This document shows positions 11,701 to 20,084 of a stretch of 64,000 nt of DNA, piece by piece. Position numbers and translations under genes: made by a program. A model generated the notes under the pieces. It searched no databases, had not been told where the DNA came from, and worked only from the letters and a program-made list of their open reading frames with translations. The stretch is from Salinimicrobium marinum (lineage in GTDB: Bacteria > Bacteroidota > Bacteroidia > Flavobacteriales > Flavobacteriaceae): NCBI RefSeq assembly GCF_014651535.1, contig NZ_BMXB01000007.1, positions 1 through 64,000 of the forward strand, in the 5' to 3' direction. Every line of letters begins with the position of its first letter. Within the stretch, counting starts at the first letter, position 1.

Positions 11701-13486
11701 AATTCGCATCTGTCTTGGTGTAGGTGCTTATATTATCTCCGTCCAGAAATTCCGTAGTGGTGTAGAATTGCCCATAGCGCGTTTGTCCATTCCAAATAAA
11801 TTTGATGATATGGGGATGATCCAGTTCATAAAGAGCATTATATTCATCAATTACCGATTTAATGCTTACGCTTTCGTGAAAGAGCTTAAGTGCATAGTCT
11901 TTCCCTTGTAAATCGTGTTTAGCCTTAAATACTCTCGAATATCCGCCTTGACCAAGCTTTTTAATAATTATGTAATCATCAACTCGATCTCCTTCATTCA
12001 AGTCATATGTGTCTATTTGTTCTGTGGTTGAAGAAGAATTTTTGGATTTGGTTTGTTCCTTACTGGAATTTTCTTTTTTGACCGCCTCATTAATTAGTCT
12101 CTCTAACTCTTCAATAGTGTCAATCCGTTTGTCGCTATCTGTAAGTATTGTTTTCGAGCAAATTTCATCAATCCATTTAGGTAAAGCACTATTCACAGCA
12201 GAAGGCAGTCTGTCATCCGGTAATTTCCCTCCTAATTTGTCAAGTTCAAATGGTCCTTTAATGGGTTCTTTTCCGGAGAATAACCAAGCGATTAAAATTC
12301 CTAGTGAATAAATGTCTGATGCTCTGGAAGCATCTTTCGCAATTAATTCTAAGGGGTGATATGGCGTTGCGCTAGACTCATTGATCGTTGGCATTACCGT
12401 ATAACCATTATCATTGTGATCTGTGAAATAGGATTTACCAAAATTTCCTAAATAAGCATAACCGTTACTCAAAAAGATATTCTCTGGATTTATGTCACGA
12501 TGAAAGATGTTTTCTTTATGGGCTGCTTTGAGCGCACTCATCACATTTTTTATTATAGCGACCCGCTCATCAAAGGTGAAGGTCTTGCTCCTCACCGCGC
12601 TGCGCAGCGAATCATCTTCCATTAAGTCTGTAATTTCGTAGAATAAGTGGTTTTCTTCATCGACTTTAAACTCTACGGGAAGGACGAAAGGGTGCGAACG
12701 AATTTTTTGAAGGGCGTTATATTGATTTTTAATATTTTCTTCTCGGGTGCGCCGCTCCTCGGGTGAAAATCCAGCTACATCTAATGCATATTCTTTGACC
12801 CGTTTTTGAATATTTGAGGTAACATTTTTGGGTTTAACTAGATACTCGACATAATTATCTGATTCTTGTTTTAAAATTTCAATAATTTCGTAACCCTGGA
12901 TTTCTTTTTTTTCTGTGGGTGATTTTCTGTTTTGTTCTCCAATTAAAAATTGAACTATATCATTTTGAACATCACTTATCGCTGCTTCCCATTTACCTAT
13001 TTTTTCTGGATCTTGAATATAATTTATCAGCTTATCTGATAGGGTAAAGGATAATTTTGCTGCCTCTTGCCACAATATTGGTTCAAAAGAATTAGGATAG
13101 GAGAGCGTAAGCATATTTTGAATCCAAGCTTTCCCCCAATCTCTATTGGCTTCTTTTAACTTGGATGCTAAAATGGCAGTTTTTTGACGACCTGTTTTAA
13201 GTGGATTAGGCTTTTGCCGATCATTTATATACCAGTAATCATCTGCACCTTCTATACGACCTTTCCAATCTTTGTTTTCAATATTATATATGGCGTGTGG
13301 AGCAACTATAATAAGATCATACTCCCAAAATTGCGTCCTATTGTTACGCGGATTTGTAGAAGCAATTTCTACATTAGGAATCAAGAAATAGGTACCGGGA
13401 AGCTTGACTTGTAAAAAATCTAACAATCGCTTCTCTCCAGCATTTACAACCGAATCAAAATATGGAGGTTTAATTATTTTTGCCAT
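8750..13486 (-). CDS. mad6: NERD / pseudokinase / kinase / P-loop fusion, MADS MAD6-type
   Basis: A 1,578-residue multidomain protein. Residues 1-120 form a NERD nuclease-related domain (EYDLIIVAPHAIYNIENK). A first kinase-like domain (about 210-460) has HRDINPEN near 329 but lacks a glycine loop, and NFG stands where DFG should be, so it is probably a pseudokinase. A second kinase (about 500-770) has GQGGYSRV near 512, an ALK lysine, HRDVKPQN near 625 and DFN plus an APD/APE-like end, so it looks active. A P-loop NTPase follows (GNAGDGKT near 940) with a long C-terminal region. NERD-kinase fusions also occur in Pgl (PglW). It overlaps the specificity gene by 13 bases. As the likely signalling hub, it would phosphorylate partners on phage entry; the PP2C gene in the operon would reverse this. 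Both roles are inferred. Confidence 0.8.
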   Translation of the reverse strand: MAKIIKPPYFDSVVNAGEKRLLDFLQVKLPGTYFLIPNVEIASTNPRNNRTQFWEYDLIIVAPHAIYNIENKDWKGRIEGADDYWYINDRQKPNPLKTGRQKTAILASKLKEANRDWGKAWIQNMLTLSYPNSFEPILWQEAAKLSFTLSDKLINYIQDPEKIGKWEAAISDVQNDIVQFLIGEQNRKSPTEKKEIQGYEIIEILKQESDNYVEYLVKPKNVTSNIQKRVKEYALDVAGFSPEERRTREENIKNQYNALQKIRSHPFVLPVEFKVDEENHLFYEITDLMEDDSLRSAVRSKTFTFDERVAIIKNVMSALKAAHKENIFHRDINPENIFLSNGYAYLGNFGKSYFTDHNDNGYTVMPTINESSATPYHPLELIAKDASRASDIYSLGILIAWLFSGKEPIKGPFELDKLGGKLPDDRLPSAVNSALPKWIDEICSKTILTDSDKRIDTIEELERLINEAVKKENSSKEQTKSKNSSSTTEQIDTYDLNEGDRVDDYIIIKKLGQGGYSRVFKAKHDLQGKDYALKLFHESVSIKSVIDEYNALYELDHPHIIKFIWNGQTRYGQFYTTTEFLDGDNISTYTKTDANLPLTTLYKLAEDILSALIYLQNRDKPILHRDVKPQNIMWDKSGRFVLIDFNVASLTQDDKAYVGTNPYLAPDLIDGQRVNWDLSADTFALGITLYELVTKKYPWPQGRIPKISIPPENPKLGNPRISEDFAQFLLQAIGTKSETRFFSAQEMLDRLREIGIDNLLAENKEDTSSVTIDQKEYRTEVYILQGSTRIRLLNEMAKYGELRKTIHSSLNKFKEKIEGYKSSISLQDKLKVMIKTDNEVLINETFWEGGARNFNEGNINKVFQALRDSFDENTNKLREHKIDVEGIDIVDYINSLYSQSKSGNWGTRVNDRGSQFDEATYSPSKLDRKLIPDILDGRFKLIIITGNAGDGKTAFIRKIENAKSVKNLKRFGHKNGAEFLINNVHFESNYDGSQDEEGKINNQVLENFFEPFEELENFNEAREGRIIAINEGRLVEFLKTSNKYHSLHDIIDQYFYKEGHFVLPQGLMIINLNLRSVTARDDKEPSLFRQQIKVLTDKRLWKKCEGCSLANKCFIKYNVESLNDSASGNEVITRMEWLIRTVGLKRELHITMRDLRSFIAFMISRDFSCEEVDDVYIENKKTPEKYWQLYYFNITSPNQNDTGDNDRLVNLLRDTDIGKVAIPNLDRDLFFGQHLNRNYLEFSDREFDLLEIFNANKIWVPAHEQTEEILQKIKSIQNTFIRHQYFEGRLSNYKKRLPYQSLLSFYKALMIEKKDALPKVIVKYTTKDEDSNFSEFKFEDEDLINYTTFSSAFFSQLKIIVHNEGKGVNRLDLINKELDYSEGINLNNYKGSSWTDFKRSKNTAAIKTLLPGLFNLFTKNSLLELKMSLSRAISMNEGCENGSIWQKYLVLGSSEINDPFSNSFRLFDLNDFELFVNRTDHLVKYLEYEPDSLIFRHKKVTHIELVISLDLFEMLYFIQQGYSPSLNDLRGKFVELTIFKNLLENLTYNKVVLTKDNMEFFEISKSADNHINIASLQL

Positions 13487-14823
13487 TGTTCTATTTCTTT
13501 TTCTACTAAGTTTATAGCTTCTAACTCTTTTTCAATTGATAAAGAGACATTTTCTTTGTAAGCCATTATCTTTTCATGAATTTTATCCATTTCGATTTCC
13601 TCTAGAATTGGAACAGGCAATAACTCTAAATGATGTGGTTCTATTTGAGGTATTACAGAACCATAAGTAAAACTTTGCATAATCTTAAGACCAAAGTCTG
13701 ATGACATAAATGCAAATAAATAACCTGTTTTTATTCCTTTTGCTTTTACTCTGAGAATATGTTGAGAAGCTGTTTTACCCGCTAAAAAGCGATTTACTAA
13801 AACTGTTTGTCCTATGGTTCCCCCGCAAGTAACCAATATTTGATCTTCTTCAATTTTAAGTGATTCTAAGTGCTTTGTTTTAGCAATAGATAATTTTTTT
13901 TCGCTTTGTGGAATAGCTTTCATAATTTCTGCGCCACCAAAAAATTCCACGCCTTTCTCTACATAATGTCTTTTAAAAATGCCAGGTCTATATATTTCTT
14001 CTGAAATATCAATTAACTTTTTGTGGTTTTTAGCTCGAACAAAATTATGAATTTGATTACCCTCTGATTTGTAGTAGCTCGCTTCCAAACGACTTTGATG
14101 AGAGCTTAATATGGTCTTTAAACTAGTTGTTCGAGTATTGTTACCTCGCTTATATTTAAGGCCTTCGGACAGCATTAAATGTGATTTTCGTAATACATCA
14201 GTAGCTTGGACCCGAAGATTTGAACTGTCAGATATTAATTGATCTATTTTTTTCTGGAAATCAATCGGAAAAATAGGAATGAGTAACTTTTCAATATGGT
14301 GTGGCTCTATATGCTTAACTACGCCGCCATAACTTGATTGAGTAAGCAAACCCTTGCCGTACTTTGAAGTTAAATATGCATATAGAAATCCACTTTTAAC
14401 CTTTTTATTATTCGGAACGATTCGAATAAGATCATCCGTAACCAAGAAATTTTTAAATTCCTTATTGGTGTATATAGTGTTTCCCAAAGTTCCAGATCTG
14501 GAAGTTAGAATCCAGTTTTCATCGACCATTAGATTTGCTACATCTGTATATTTTTTCGAAACGAATTTACCATTATGTAATTTTGATTTTAGCATATCTG
14601 AAGAAGTCATAAAAGGAAAACCAGTATGAGGATAATCTACATAAACACGTCTGAAAATATTACCTTTAAAGATATCTTTTGTCTCATTGGATAAATGGGA
14701 TAAAGGATAAGGTGAATTTTGAAGTTTAATATTAGTTAAGGGACCATCACTTAAATAATAGGAAGCATCCAATCGTTGACCAGAGTCGTTAAACCAATTA
14801 TTTTTTACTTTGAGCGTTTTCAT
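13474..14823 (-). CDS. hsdS: Type I-like DNA specificity subunit (MAD5-type)
   Basis: The 449 residues form two target-recognition halves, about 1-215 and 230-449. Each ends in the conserved pattern KHIEPHHIEKL.IPI (near 168) or PQIEPHHLELL.VPI (near 388) and a helical spacer, as in HsdS. The protein should bind a bipartite DNA sequence and direct the methyltransferase encoded directly upstream; start and upstream stop abut with no gap. There is no HsdR motor or endonuclease in the operon, so it is not an ordinary type I restriction system. The defence operon around it corresponds to the S subunit named MAD5 in MADS, from memory. The recognition sequence cannot be read from the protein. Confidence 0.85.
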   Translation of the reverse strand: MKTLKVKNNWFNDSGQRLDASYYLSDGPLTNIKLQNSPYPLSHLSNETKDIFKGNIFRRVYVDYPHTGFPFMTSSDMLKSKLHNGKFVSKKYTDVANLMVDENWILTSRSGTLGNTIYTNKEFKNFLVTDDLIRIVPNNKKVKSGFLYAYLTSKYGKGLLTQSSYGGVVKHIEPHHIEKLLIPIFPIDFQKKIDQLISDSSNLRVQATDVLRKSHLMLSEGLKYKRGNNTRTTSLKTILSSHQSRLEASYYKSEGNQIHNFVRAKNHKKLIDISEEIYRPGIFKRHYVEKGVEFFGGAEIMKAIPQSEKKLSIAKTKHLESLKIEEDQILVTCGGTIGQTVLVNRFLAGKTASQHILRVKAKGIKTGYLFAFMSSDFGLKIMQSFTYGSVIPQIEPHHLELLPVPILEEIEMDKIHEKIMAYKENVSLSIEKELEAINLVEKEIEQWQK

Positions 14824-16842
14824 TTACAGCCGGTTTAAAAATGCATTATAAGCAGCGGTGATTTTTGGCAGATCGTCATCTAGCCTTTTTAATTTTTCCC
14901 TCCTTACTTTTAACTCCTTTTCGCCGTTACCTCTCTTGGTAAGATATCTAGTTTCTGTGTTGAAGAGTATTTCAGCCCCATCATCATCACGTAAATAAAT
15001 AGGATTGCCACGTCTGTCTTTCCCTAATTTTTCAGCAATCGCCATAAATACCTCATAATCCTCTTTTTTTTCTTGAGCCAATTGTCGTTGTTCTTCAGTT
15101 TTCTTTTGTAAAAACAATAAGGAAGCTTGTACGCCAACTTGCGGTAAAAAAGCTTCTACGGCAAGATCTATGGAAGCTAATATTTTAAAGCGGTCTAAAA
15201 TCCATTCTCGTACAGAGAGCATATGGGGATTGCCTAAGATTCCGTCAGGCAAAACAATAGCCATTTTCCCCCCTTCTTTTAAATAGTCATAACAGGCTTC
15301 TATAAATAATACTTCGGGTGCTGTACTGTATTGGCTTAAATGATAGCGGGATGCGATTTCACTTTCTACCTTTACCTTGGCGCCAAAAGGTGGATTGGTA
15401 AAAATCATATCAAATTTGCCGCGGGCATCATGATATGTTGGATTTGGTATGTCTTTTATTTCGATCAAACTGTTATCAATGGCTTCATTAATTTTATCTA
15501 TCTCCTTTGGATGTTCCCATTGAGGATAAGCTAAAGAGTTGACGTGAAAAATGTTTGCGTGACCGTCACCACCCATTACCATATTCATTCGGGCCGCTTT
15601 TTTCAGGTCCGGGTCAAAATCAAAACCAAAAATGCTTCGCTCTGCATATAATCGTACCCGTTCATTTACTTCGGCAGAATTGTATTTGTTTTCTAAAAAA
15701 GGTCCCTCTAATTCTGGATAAATTTCTTTGGTTATCTTTTGACGTACATGATCAAGTACCATTACTAGGAAACCACCGCTACCACAGGCAGGGTCGAGGA
15801 CGCGGTGATGCTCTTTGGGGTCGAGCATTTCTACCATGCACTTAATGATGTTACGTGGGGTAAAGAATTGTCCTGCTTCCTGTTTTAAAGTGTTGCTTAC
15901 AATAGTTTCGTAAGCTAAACCTTTTACATCTACGGACGCATCTAGAAAAGAATATTTTGCTAATTCTCCAGCAATAAAAGCAAGTCCTTTATTCGTCAAA
16001 TCAATACTTTCATTTCCTTGAAAAACTTCAGAAAAGATATCATTAGCTTTAAGTTCAGTAAAAAGACTTTTAATCCTTTTTGCAACGGCTTCCCTACCTT
16101 CTTCGGTATTCTGCTCCTTAACTCCTACCCAAAACTTTCGACGGTAACTTTCACCATTTGGCGAGTTCATGAACCGCCGTTTCTCATCGTAGAGTTTGCA
16201 AAAGATCAAGTTTAATAATTGCCAGAAGGCATCCTTCTTTCGTCCTTCATTAGCATAGATGTAATCGTGAGAGCGTTTAAAAACCTTAATTAGTGAATCA
16301 TTCGCAGGTGTACGGGTATGGGAACGATCTGCCCGATCAAGATCTTCCAGTGTTTCACCTTCCCCTGGAAAGTCGGAAAGATCACTGAAAATGTAATCAA
16401 AACCGATATCATCCAGTTCTTTCTGAAGAAAGTTATAACTAGAACCATTTGCCCATAGCCCAAATTCACAATTTTCTACAGCTCCCATTGCATTTTCCAA
16501 TGTAGCGGCAACCCCTTTCTTTTTATCATTTGGTTTTATGTTATCGCCTTGAATAACACACATTCGAATGATAAAATCCTGCTCGTGGGGTTTGTCTTTT
16601 TCAAAAATAACCAGATCAATTTTTTGTTTTTTATTACTACCTGTATCTAGATCGGTATATTCAATCGTGAAGTTGCGTTCCATTTCATCCAGGTCGAATC
16701 CATACTCCTCATTCAGCATTAAAATAACTGACTGTAGATTAGTTTCCTGTGCTCTAATTTTCTTCACTTCTCCTGTGAGTATACAAACAAGCTCATTATC
16801 CTCTAAGACTATTTCTTCTTTACTTTTAATTGCTGTTGACAT
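14824..16842 (-). CDS. hsdM: N6-adenine DNA methyltransferase, HsdM-like (MAD2-type)
   Basis: A 672-residue type I-like methyltransferase. Residues 1-150 resemble the N-terminal part of type I restriction proteins (IDLVIFEKD). The helical HsdM N-domain follows, then the catalytic domain: GQFFTPRNI near 327, the SAM-binding motif DPACGSGGF near 350 and catalytic NPPFG near 485. It would methylate adenine at sites chosen by the adjacent S subunit and so mark host DNA as self. It is third in the operon, after the AbiEi/AbiEii-like pair and a 16-base gap. Reference MADS loci, as I recall, have additional genes (MAD3, MAD4) between M and S; none are present here, so this may be a variant layout. 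Confidence 0.88.
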   Translation of the reverse strand: MSTAIKSKEEIVLEDNELVCILTGEVKKIRAQETNLQSVILMLNEEYGFDLDEMERNFTIEYTDLDTGSNKKQKIDLVIFEKDKPHEQDFIIRMCVIQGDNIKPNDKKKGVAATLENAMGAVENCEFGLWANGSSYNFLQKELDDIGFDYIFSDLSDFPGEGETLEDLDRADRSHTRTPANDSLIKVFKRSHDYIYANEGRKKDAFWQLLNLIFCKLYDEKRRFMNSPNGESYRRKFWVGVKEQNTEEGREAVAKRIKSLFTELKANDIFSEVFQGNESIDLTNKGLAFIAGELAKYSFLDASVDVKGLAYETIVSNTLKQEAGQFFTPRNIIKCMVEMLDPKEHHRVLDPACGSGGFLVMVLDHVRQKITKEIYPELEGPFLENKYNSAEVNERVRLYAERSIFGFDFDPDLKKAARMNMVMGGDGHANIFHVNSLAYPQWEHPKEIDKINEAIDNSLIEIKDIPNPTYHDARGKFDMIFTNPPFGAKVKVESEIASRYHLSQYSTAPEVLFIEACYDYLKEGGKMAIVLPDGILGNPHMLSVREWILDRFKILASIDLAVEAFLPQVGVQASLLFLQKKTEEQRQLAQEKKEDYEVFMAIAEKLGKDRRGNPIYLRDDDGAEILFNTETRYLTKRGNGEKELKVRREKLKRLDDDLPKITAAYNAFLNRL

Positions 16843-16858
16843 ATTTTAAATAATTCCC

Positions 16859-17701
16859 TTAATTCAATTGGTTTGTTATGTTTTTTAAGCTTTTTTCTAC
16901 TTCGTCAAATGAAAGCGACTTATGTGTTTCTATAATTTGATTAATGAGTTTACTATCCTCCTTCATCTCTAAGCTAGCAGTCAAAATCTTTTGTATTGTT
17001 TCTAGTTCGTTAGGATGCTCCCGCAATATTTCCAAAATATCTTTACCTAATAAGGTAGCGCCGCCTTTTAATGTGGTAAAATCATCTGTATAAATTTCAT
17101 CGTAATAATTTAACGCAGCTCGCTCTTCATGTATTCCCAAATAATTCTCCAAGATAAAACCCATGTCATCTGCATCTTTATTACTTTTATGATTGCGATC
17201 GTTCCAGGCAACTATTTTTAAAAGAAATATTCCGCTTAGAGAAGCAATTCTTATTTCTAATTCCTGATCCACATTTACTTTTAAAGAAGCATGTTTTGCG
17301 GCATCAAAACCTAGTACTGACATAGCGAAGTTTTCGTCCGGTGGCCAGAATATTTTACTGTCTTGCTTCATTATTTCCCCAAAAGGGACGATATCCACCT
17401 GAAATTTCTCTTTGTATAAAAAGCGCTGTTTTTGATCTCTATCTTTGGTGAAATTGTCTAGCTTTAAAATTTCTTGTTCCACTTTTAACCACTGTTCCCA
17501 ATTATTTACAGTGATTGCGAGGTCGAGATCGTAGGTTAAGCGCCCGGATTTTTCATTATGTAATTCCATAAAGATATCACGTGCTGTAGCACCTATTACA
17601 AAAAAGGAAATTTCAGCTTCCTTAAAATAATCTGTAAGTTCTTGTAGAATTGGTTTTAACAATGGATGTGTAAATTTTTCACTAGATATGTTGTAGCTCA
17701 T
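16859..17701 (-). CDS. Nucleotidyltransferase-like protein, AbiEii-related
   Basis: About 280 residues. VIGATARDI near residue 30 and the metal-binding pair DLDLAI near 57 are the signature of the polymerase-beta-type nucleotidyltransferase fold found in AbiEii/MenT toxins. The frame is open to 17740, but the ATG at 17701 is preferred because it reduces the overlap with the upstream gene to 20 bases. The upstream gene is an AbiEi-like antitoxin, so the pair looks like an AbiE-type toxin-antitoxin unit placed at the head of the methylase-kinase operon. If active, it would transfer nucleotides onto tRNA or a protein. Sequence shows only the catalytic motif; the target is unknown. Confidence 0.75.
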   Translation of the reverse strand: MSYNISSEKFTHPLLKPILQELTDYFKEAEISFFVIGATARDIFMELHNEKSGRLTYDLDLAITVNNWEQWLKVEQEILKLDNFTKDRDQKQRFLYKEKFQVDIVPFGEIMKQDSKIFWPPDENFAMSVLGFDAAKHASLKVNVDQELEIRIASLSGIFLLKIVAWNDRNHKSNKDADDMGFILENYLGIHEERAALNYYDEIYTDDFTTLKGGATLLGKDILEILREHPNELETIQKILTASLEMKEDSKLINQIIETHKSLSFDEVEKSLKNITNQLN

Positions 17702-18698
17702 TTTTGCGTATTTGTTTTGCGATTTCAGTGTTTCTTCCAAAGCCGCTATTCATTAAGTCTGCATATATTAGTAATGCAGGAGCCACTGTTTTATTATCTG
17801 TGTCATTTTTCCAGAATTTTTGTAAAATTTCCACTGTTCCATTTTCACTAGGAACTAAGCGTAATTTGTTGGCTATTTGGGCTAACTCCAAATCACTAAA
17901 AATAGTAAAGTTTTCAGGTCTCAAGTTTTCTGTAAGAATGGCCCCCCCGGGCTCACCTCCCCAGAGAATTGTGCCATTTCTGGAATTTAAGTTCATAAAT
18001 TCCCAATTTTTTATTTGATCTGGATCTATAAAGCGCATTTTTTTTCGAATTATTCGTGGTCTGAGCACTGCATTATATTCTATCACCCAACGCTCCAGTA
18101 ATTCACCTGTATTTTTAAGAATTCTTTTTTCATTTGTTTTTAGGAGATAATTTAGTTCTTCAAGTTCCGTCATGACATGGCTTACAGAGCCTATAGAGAC
18201 TTCTGCTTGTTCAGCTATCCGTCTATAAGAATCTTGAAGGTGTTCTGGCTTATCTAATAAGTGAAACAGAATTTTTAAACCGGTCTCCTGGAAGGCACGT
18301 GATTGATTTGTTTTATCTTTTTTGGTGTTCTTTTGACCTTCCACCAGTATGGCTAAATCTTTATGCCTAATAAAAGCATTGCCTGCAACATCTATGTAAT
18401 TTATTCCACGTTCTTTGAAAGCTTGGGTTGATTTTTTGGAAATATAATCAGCAATTAAAATTATAGGTCTGTTGCTACTATATTTCATCTCCTCCAATTG
18501 GGATAATATAAAACCTTGATTAGATGTTCTAACAGCTGCTTTTATTTCGACAATAAACTGCATATCTCTTATTGTCAATAGAGCGTCGTAATTATCTCTA
18601 TTGCTATCTACTTGAATAGGAATATCTATAAGTTTTTCCAACTTAGAAGTAGCTTCGTAAATAAAATCGTGGTTACGATACATTTTTTTAGTGTTCAT
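17682..18698 (-). CDS. AbiEi-like HTH regulator with PD-(D/E)XK-like N-terminus
   Basis: The 338-residue protein begins with a restriction-endonuclease-like segment (YDALLT, then VEIKAA about ten residues on, near 40-54), giving a D...E.K pattern. A winged helix-turn-helix follows at about 150-200 (RRIAEQAEVSIGSVSHVMTELEELNYL), then a C-terminal domain typical of AbiEi/DUF2204 proteins. It is the first gene of the operon. The promoter region, including the start codon, is covered by a symmetric four-copy TGTTCA operator, so I expect this protein to repress its own operon. Reference MADS loci begin with an HTH protein (MAD1); this may be its functional counterpart. Whether the nuclease-like part is active is open. 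Confidence 0.75.
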   Translation of the reverse strand: MNTKKMYRNHDFIYEATSKLEKLIDIPIQVDSNRDNYDALLTIRDMQFIVEIKAAVRTSNQGFILSQLEEMKYSSNRPIILIADYISKKSTQAFKERGINYIDVAGNAFIRHKDLAILVEGQKNTKKDKTNQSRAFQETGLKILFHLLDKPEHLQDSYRRIAEQAEVSIGSVSHVMTELEELNYLLKTNEKRILKNTGELLERWVIEYNAVLRPRIIRKKMRFIDPDQIKNWEFMNLNSRNGTILWGGEPGGAILTENLRPENFTIFSDLELAQIANKLRLVPSENGTVEILQKFWKNDTDNKTVAPALLIYADLMNSGFGRNTEIAKQIRKNELQHI

Positions 18699-18744
18699 TT
18701 ATTTTGCCTGTTCAGTGACAATGAACAATCAAATATAATGAACA
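18692..18744. promoter_or_regulatory. Symmetric four-site operator at the defence operon promoter
   Basis: TGTTCA occurs at 18692-18697 and 18709-18714, and its complement TGAACA at 18722-18727 and 18739-18744. Spacings are 17, 13 and 17 bases, so both inner and outer pairs share one centre at 18718. The leftmost copy overlaps the start codon of the first gene. Two nested dyads on one axis suggest cooperative binding by two dimers, probably of the HTH protein encoded just downstream. The rest of 18699-18948 is AT-rich and shows no gene. Confidence 0.65.
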
Positions 18745-18948
18745 TGTACTACAATTAAACATGATATCTATTAATTTTTTTATGACTACTTCCTTTAACT
18801 AGAAAACTCCTACTATACTTTCTTAAATTAATCGAAGTTGCATTGCCGCAAGTATAGCATTGTAAGCGTTGTAGACTTAACAGTTTGGTTTTTCATGGTA
18901 ATTAATTAATTCCTTTGCAAAGCCCAGAAATTGTGATTACCAATTATG

Positions 18949-19725
18949 CTAGCAACTCATTTGTTTATTTTTTTCTATTCTATTAATTGATTTACTAAAC
19001 CAGTCGATTTGTAATTTGAGATGAGGGAGATTTATATATAATTCATCATTATATAAACTGTTTCCATATCGAAGATATGTTCCTTCCGGATCAAATTCAT
19101 CAAATGCGAGTATTACATTTTCAAACCAGATCGGTATTTCTTCTTGATAATTTTCTTTAATCAAATTTTTAAAATTTAAATAGAGTGTTTTTAACTTATG
19201 AGTCTTCTTGTATTCGGAGAGAATCGCCTTTAAATATAACTCAATAGAATGGCGGTAGTTATAAATAGCAGGATAGATTATTTCTTTATTCGTTTCATCA
19301 TTTATTCCTATGTTCACTAAAATATCTCCGGCTTCCTTATAGGAGTTTGCTAGTGACAAAATATCTTGATCCCCAACCATTCCTCCAATCATCCATACAT
19401 TTTTTGATAGTATTTCCTCTGAAAATTCTAAAAAAACAGGCATTGCTTCGGTTGCTAATTCAGCAAATGGACTTTCAAATTGACAGCCTCCATTGAGCCC
19501 CCATTTTATGTTTTCTAAATCTGGTTCCTCTTCCCAATAAAAAGAAATGTAACCTAGAGTACAAATATCTTCAGTAGTGAATTGACGTTCCTTGCCTTTT
19601 TCTGGATTAGCATTAGAACTTAAATATTCAGCAAAGTGATATATCCAATCTTTTACAAGTTTTTTTTCGACTTTTAAAATTTTTGATATTTCTGAAACCT
19701 TATATTTAAGTCCATAATTTATCAT
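18949..19725 (-). CDS. MerR-like HTH plus HEPN-like domain protein, function unknown
   Basis: The 258 residues start with a DNA-binding-like segment (YKVSEISKILKVEKKLVKDW, about 7-26), like a MerR or excisionase HTH. The second half contains YRHSIELYLKAIL near 155, a pattern shared by HEPN-type helical bundles, but I do not find a clean RxxxxxxH RNase motif, so ribonuclease activity is doubtful. An XRE regulator gene lies upstream in the same direction with a gap of about 83 bases, so the two may be a pair. The location between two defence-like loci suggests a role in defence or toxin-antitoxin control; this is weak inference. Confidence 0.55.
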   Translation of the reverse strand: MINYGLKYKVSEISKILKVEKKLVKDWIYHFAEYLSSNANPEKGKERQFTTEDICTLGYISFYWEEEPDLENIKWGLNGGCQFESPFAELATEAMPVFLEFSEEILSKNVWMIGGMVGDQDILSLANSYKEAGDILVNIGINDETNKEIIYPAIYNYRHSIELYLKAILSEYKKTHKLKTLYLNFKNLIKENYQEEIPIWFENVILAFDEFDPEGTYLRYGNSLYNDELYINLPHLKLQIDWFSKSINRIEKNKQMSC

Positions 19726-19808
19726 CGAATCCAGGATATAAGCAGGTTTTGTTAAATATAAAATATTAAATTAAAAGAGATTATGGAAAACCGTAAAGAG
19801 AAGAAATT

Positions 19809-20051
19809 TTAGTTGTTATTCTCCTCTTTATCATCAATAAAGTAGCTAATTTCTACTTTATAATGTGTAGCAATTTGATGGAGGGTTTTAATTGTAGGAT
19901 TACCTTCCGCTCTTTCAATTCTACCAATTTGATTTGCTGATATACCAACAATGTTTCCCAGGTCTAGTTGGGAAATTTTTTCTTTTTTCCGTAGAGACTT
20001 TATTCTATCACCTATTTGAATAAGCAACTTATCTAAATCATCCTGATTCAT
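19809..20051 (-). CDS. XRE-family HTH regulator
   Basis: A compact DNA-binding protein of 80 residues. The five-helix XRE fold is clear: GDRIKSLRKKEKISQLDLG, then the recognition helix ISANQIGRIERAEGNPTIKTL. A GTG start at 20090 is possible, but it would lie inside an 18-base palindrome, so I prefer the ATG at 20051 and treat the palindrome as an operator. The likely job is to repress its own promoter and perhaps the HEPN-like gene downstream. Nothing suggests a fused catalytic domain. Confidence 0.8.
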   Translation of the reverse strand: MNQDDLDKLLIQIGDRIKSLRKKEKISQLDLGNIVGISANQIGRIERAEGNPTIKTLHQIATHYKVEISYFIDDKEENNN

Positions 20052-20084
20052 TTCATAAAAGTTGCTATTCTTTATAAATAACTC

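Noticed and set aside
13474-16842. Plain type I restriction-modification system
   Set aside because: No HsdR motor or nuclease, and the adjacent genes are kinase, ATPase and phosphatase.
18949-19725. HEPN ribonuclease toxin
   Set aside because: The helical segment is similar, but I could not find a clean R-x4-6-H motif, so activity is not claimed.
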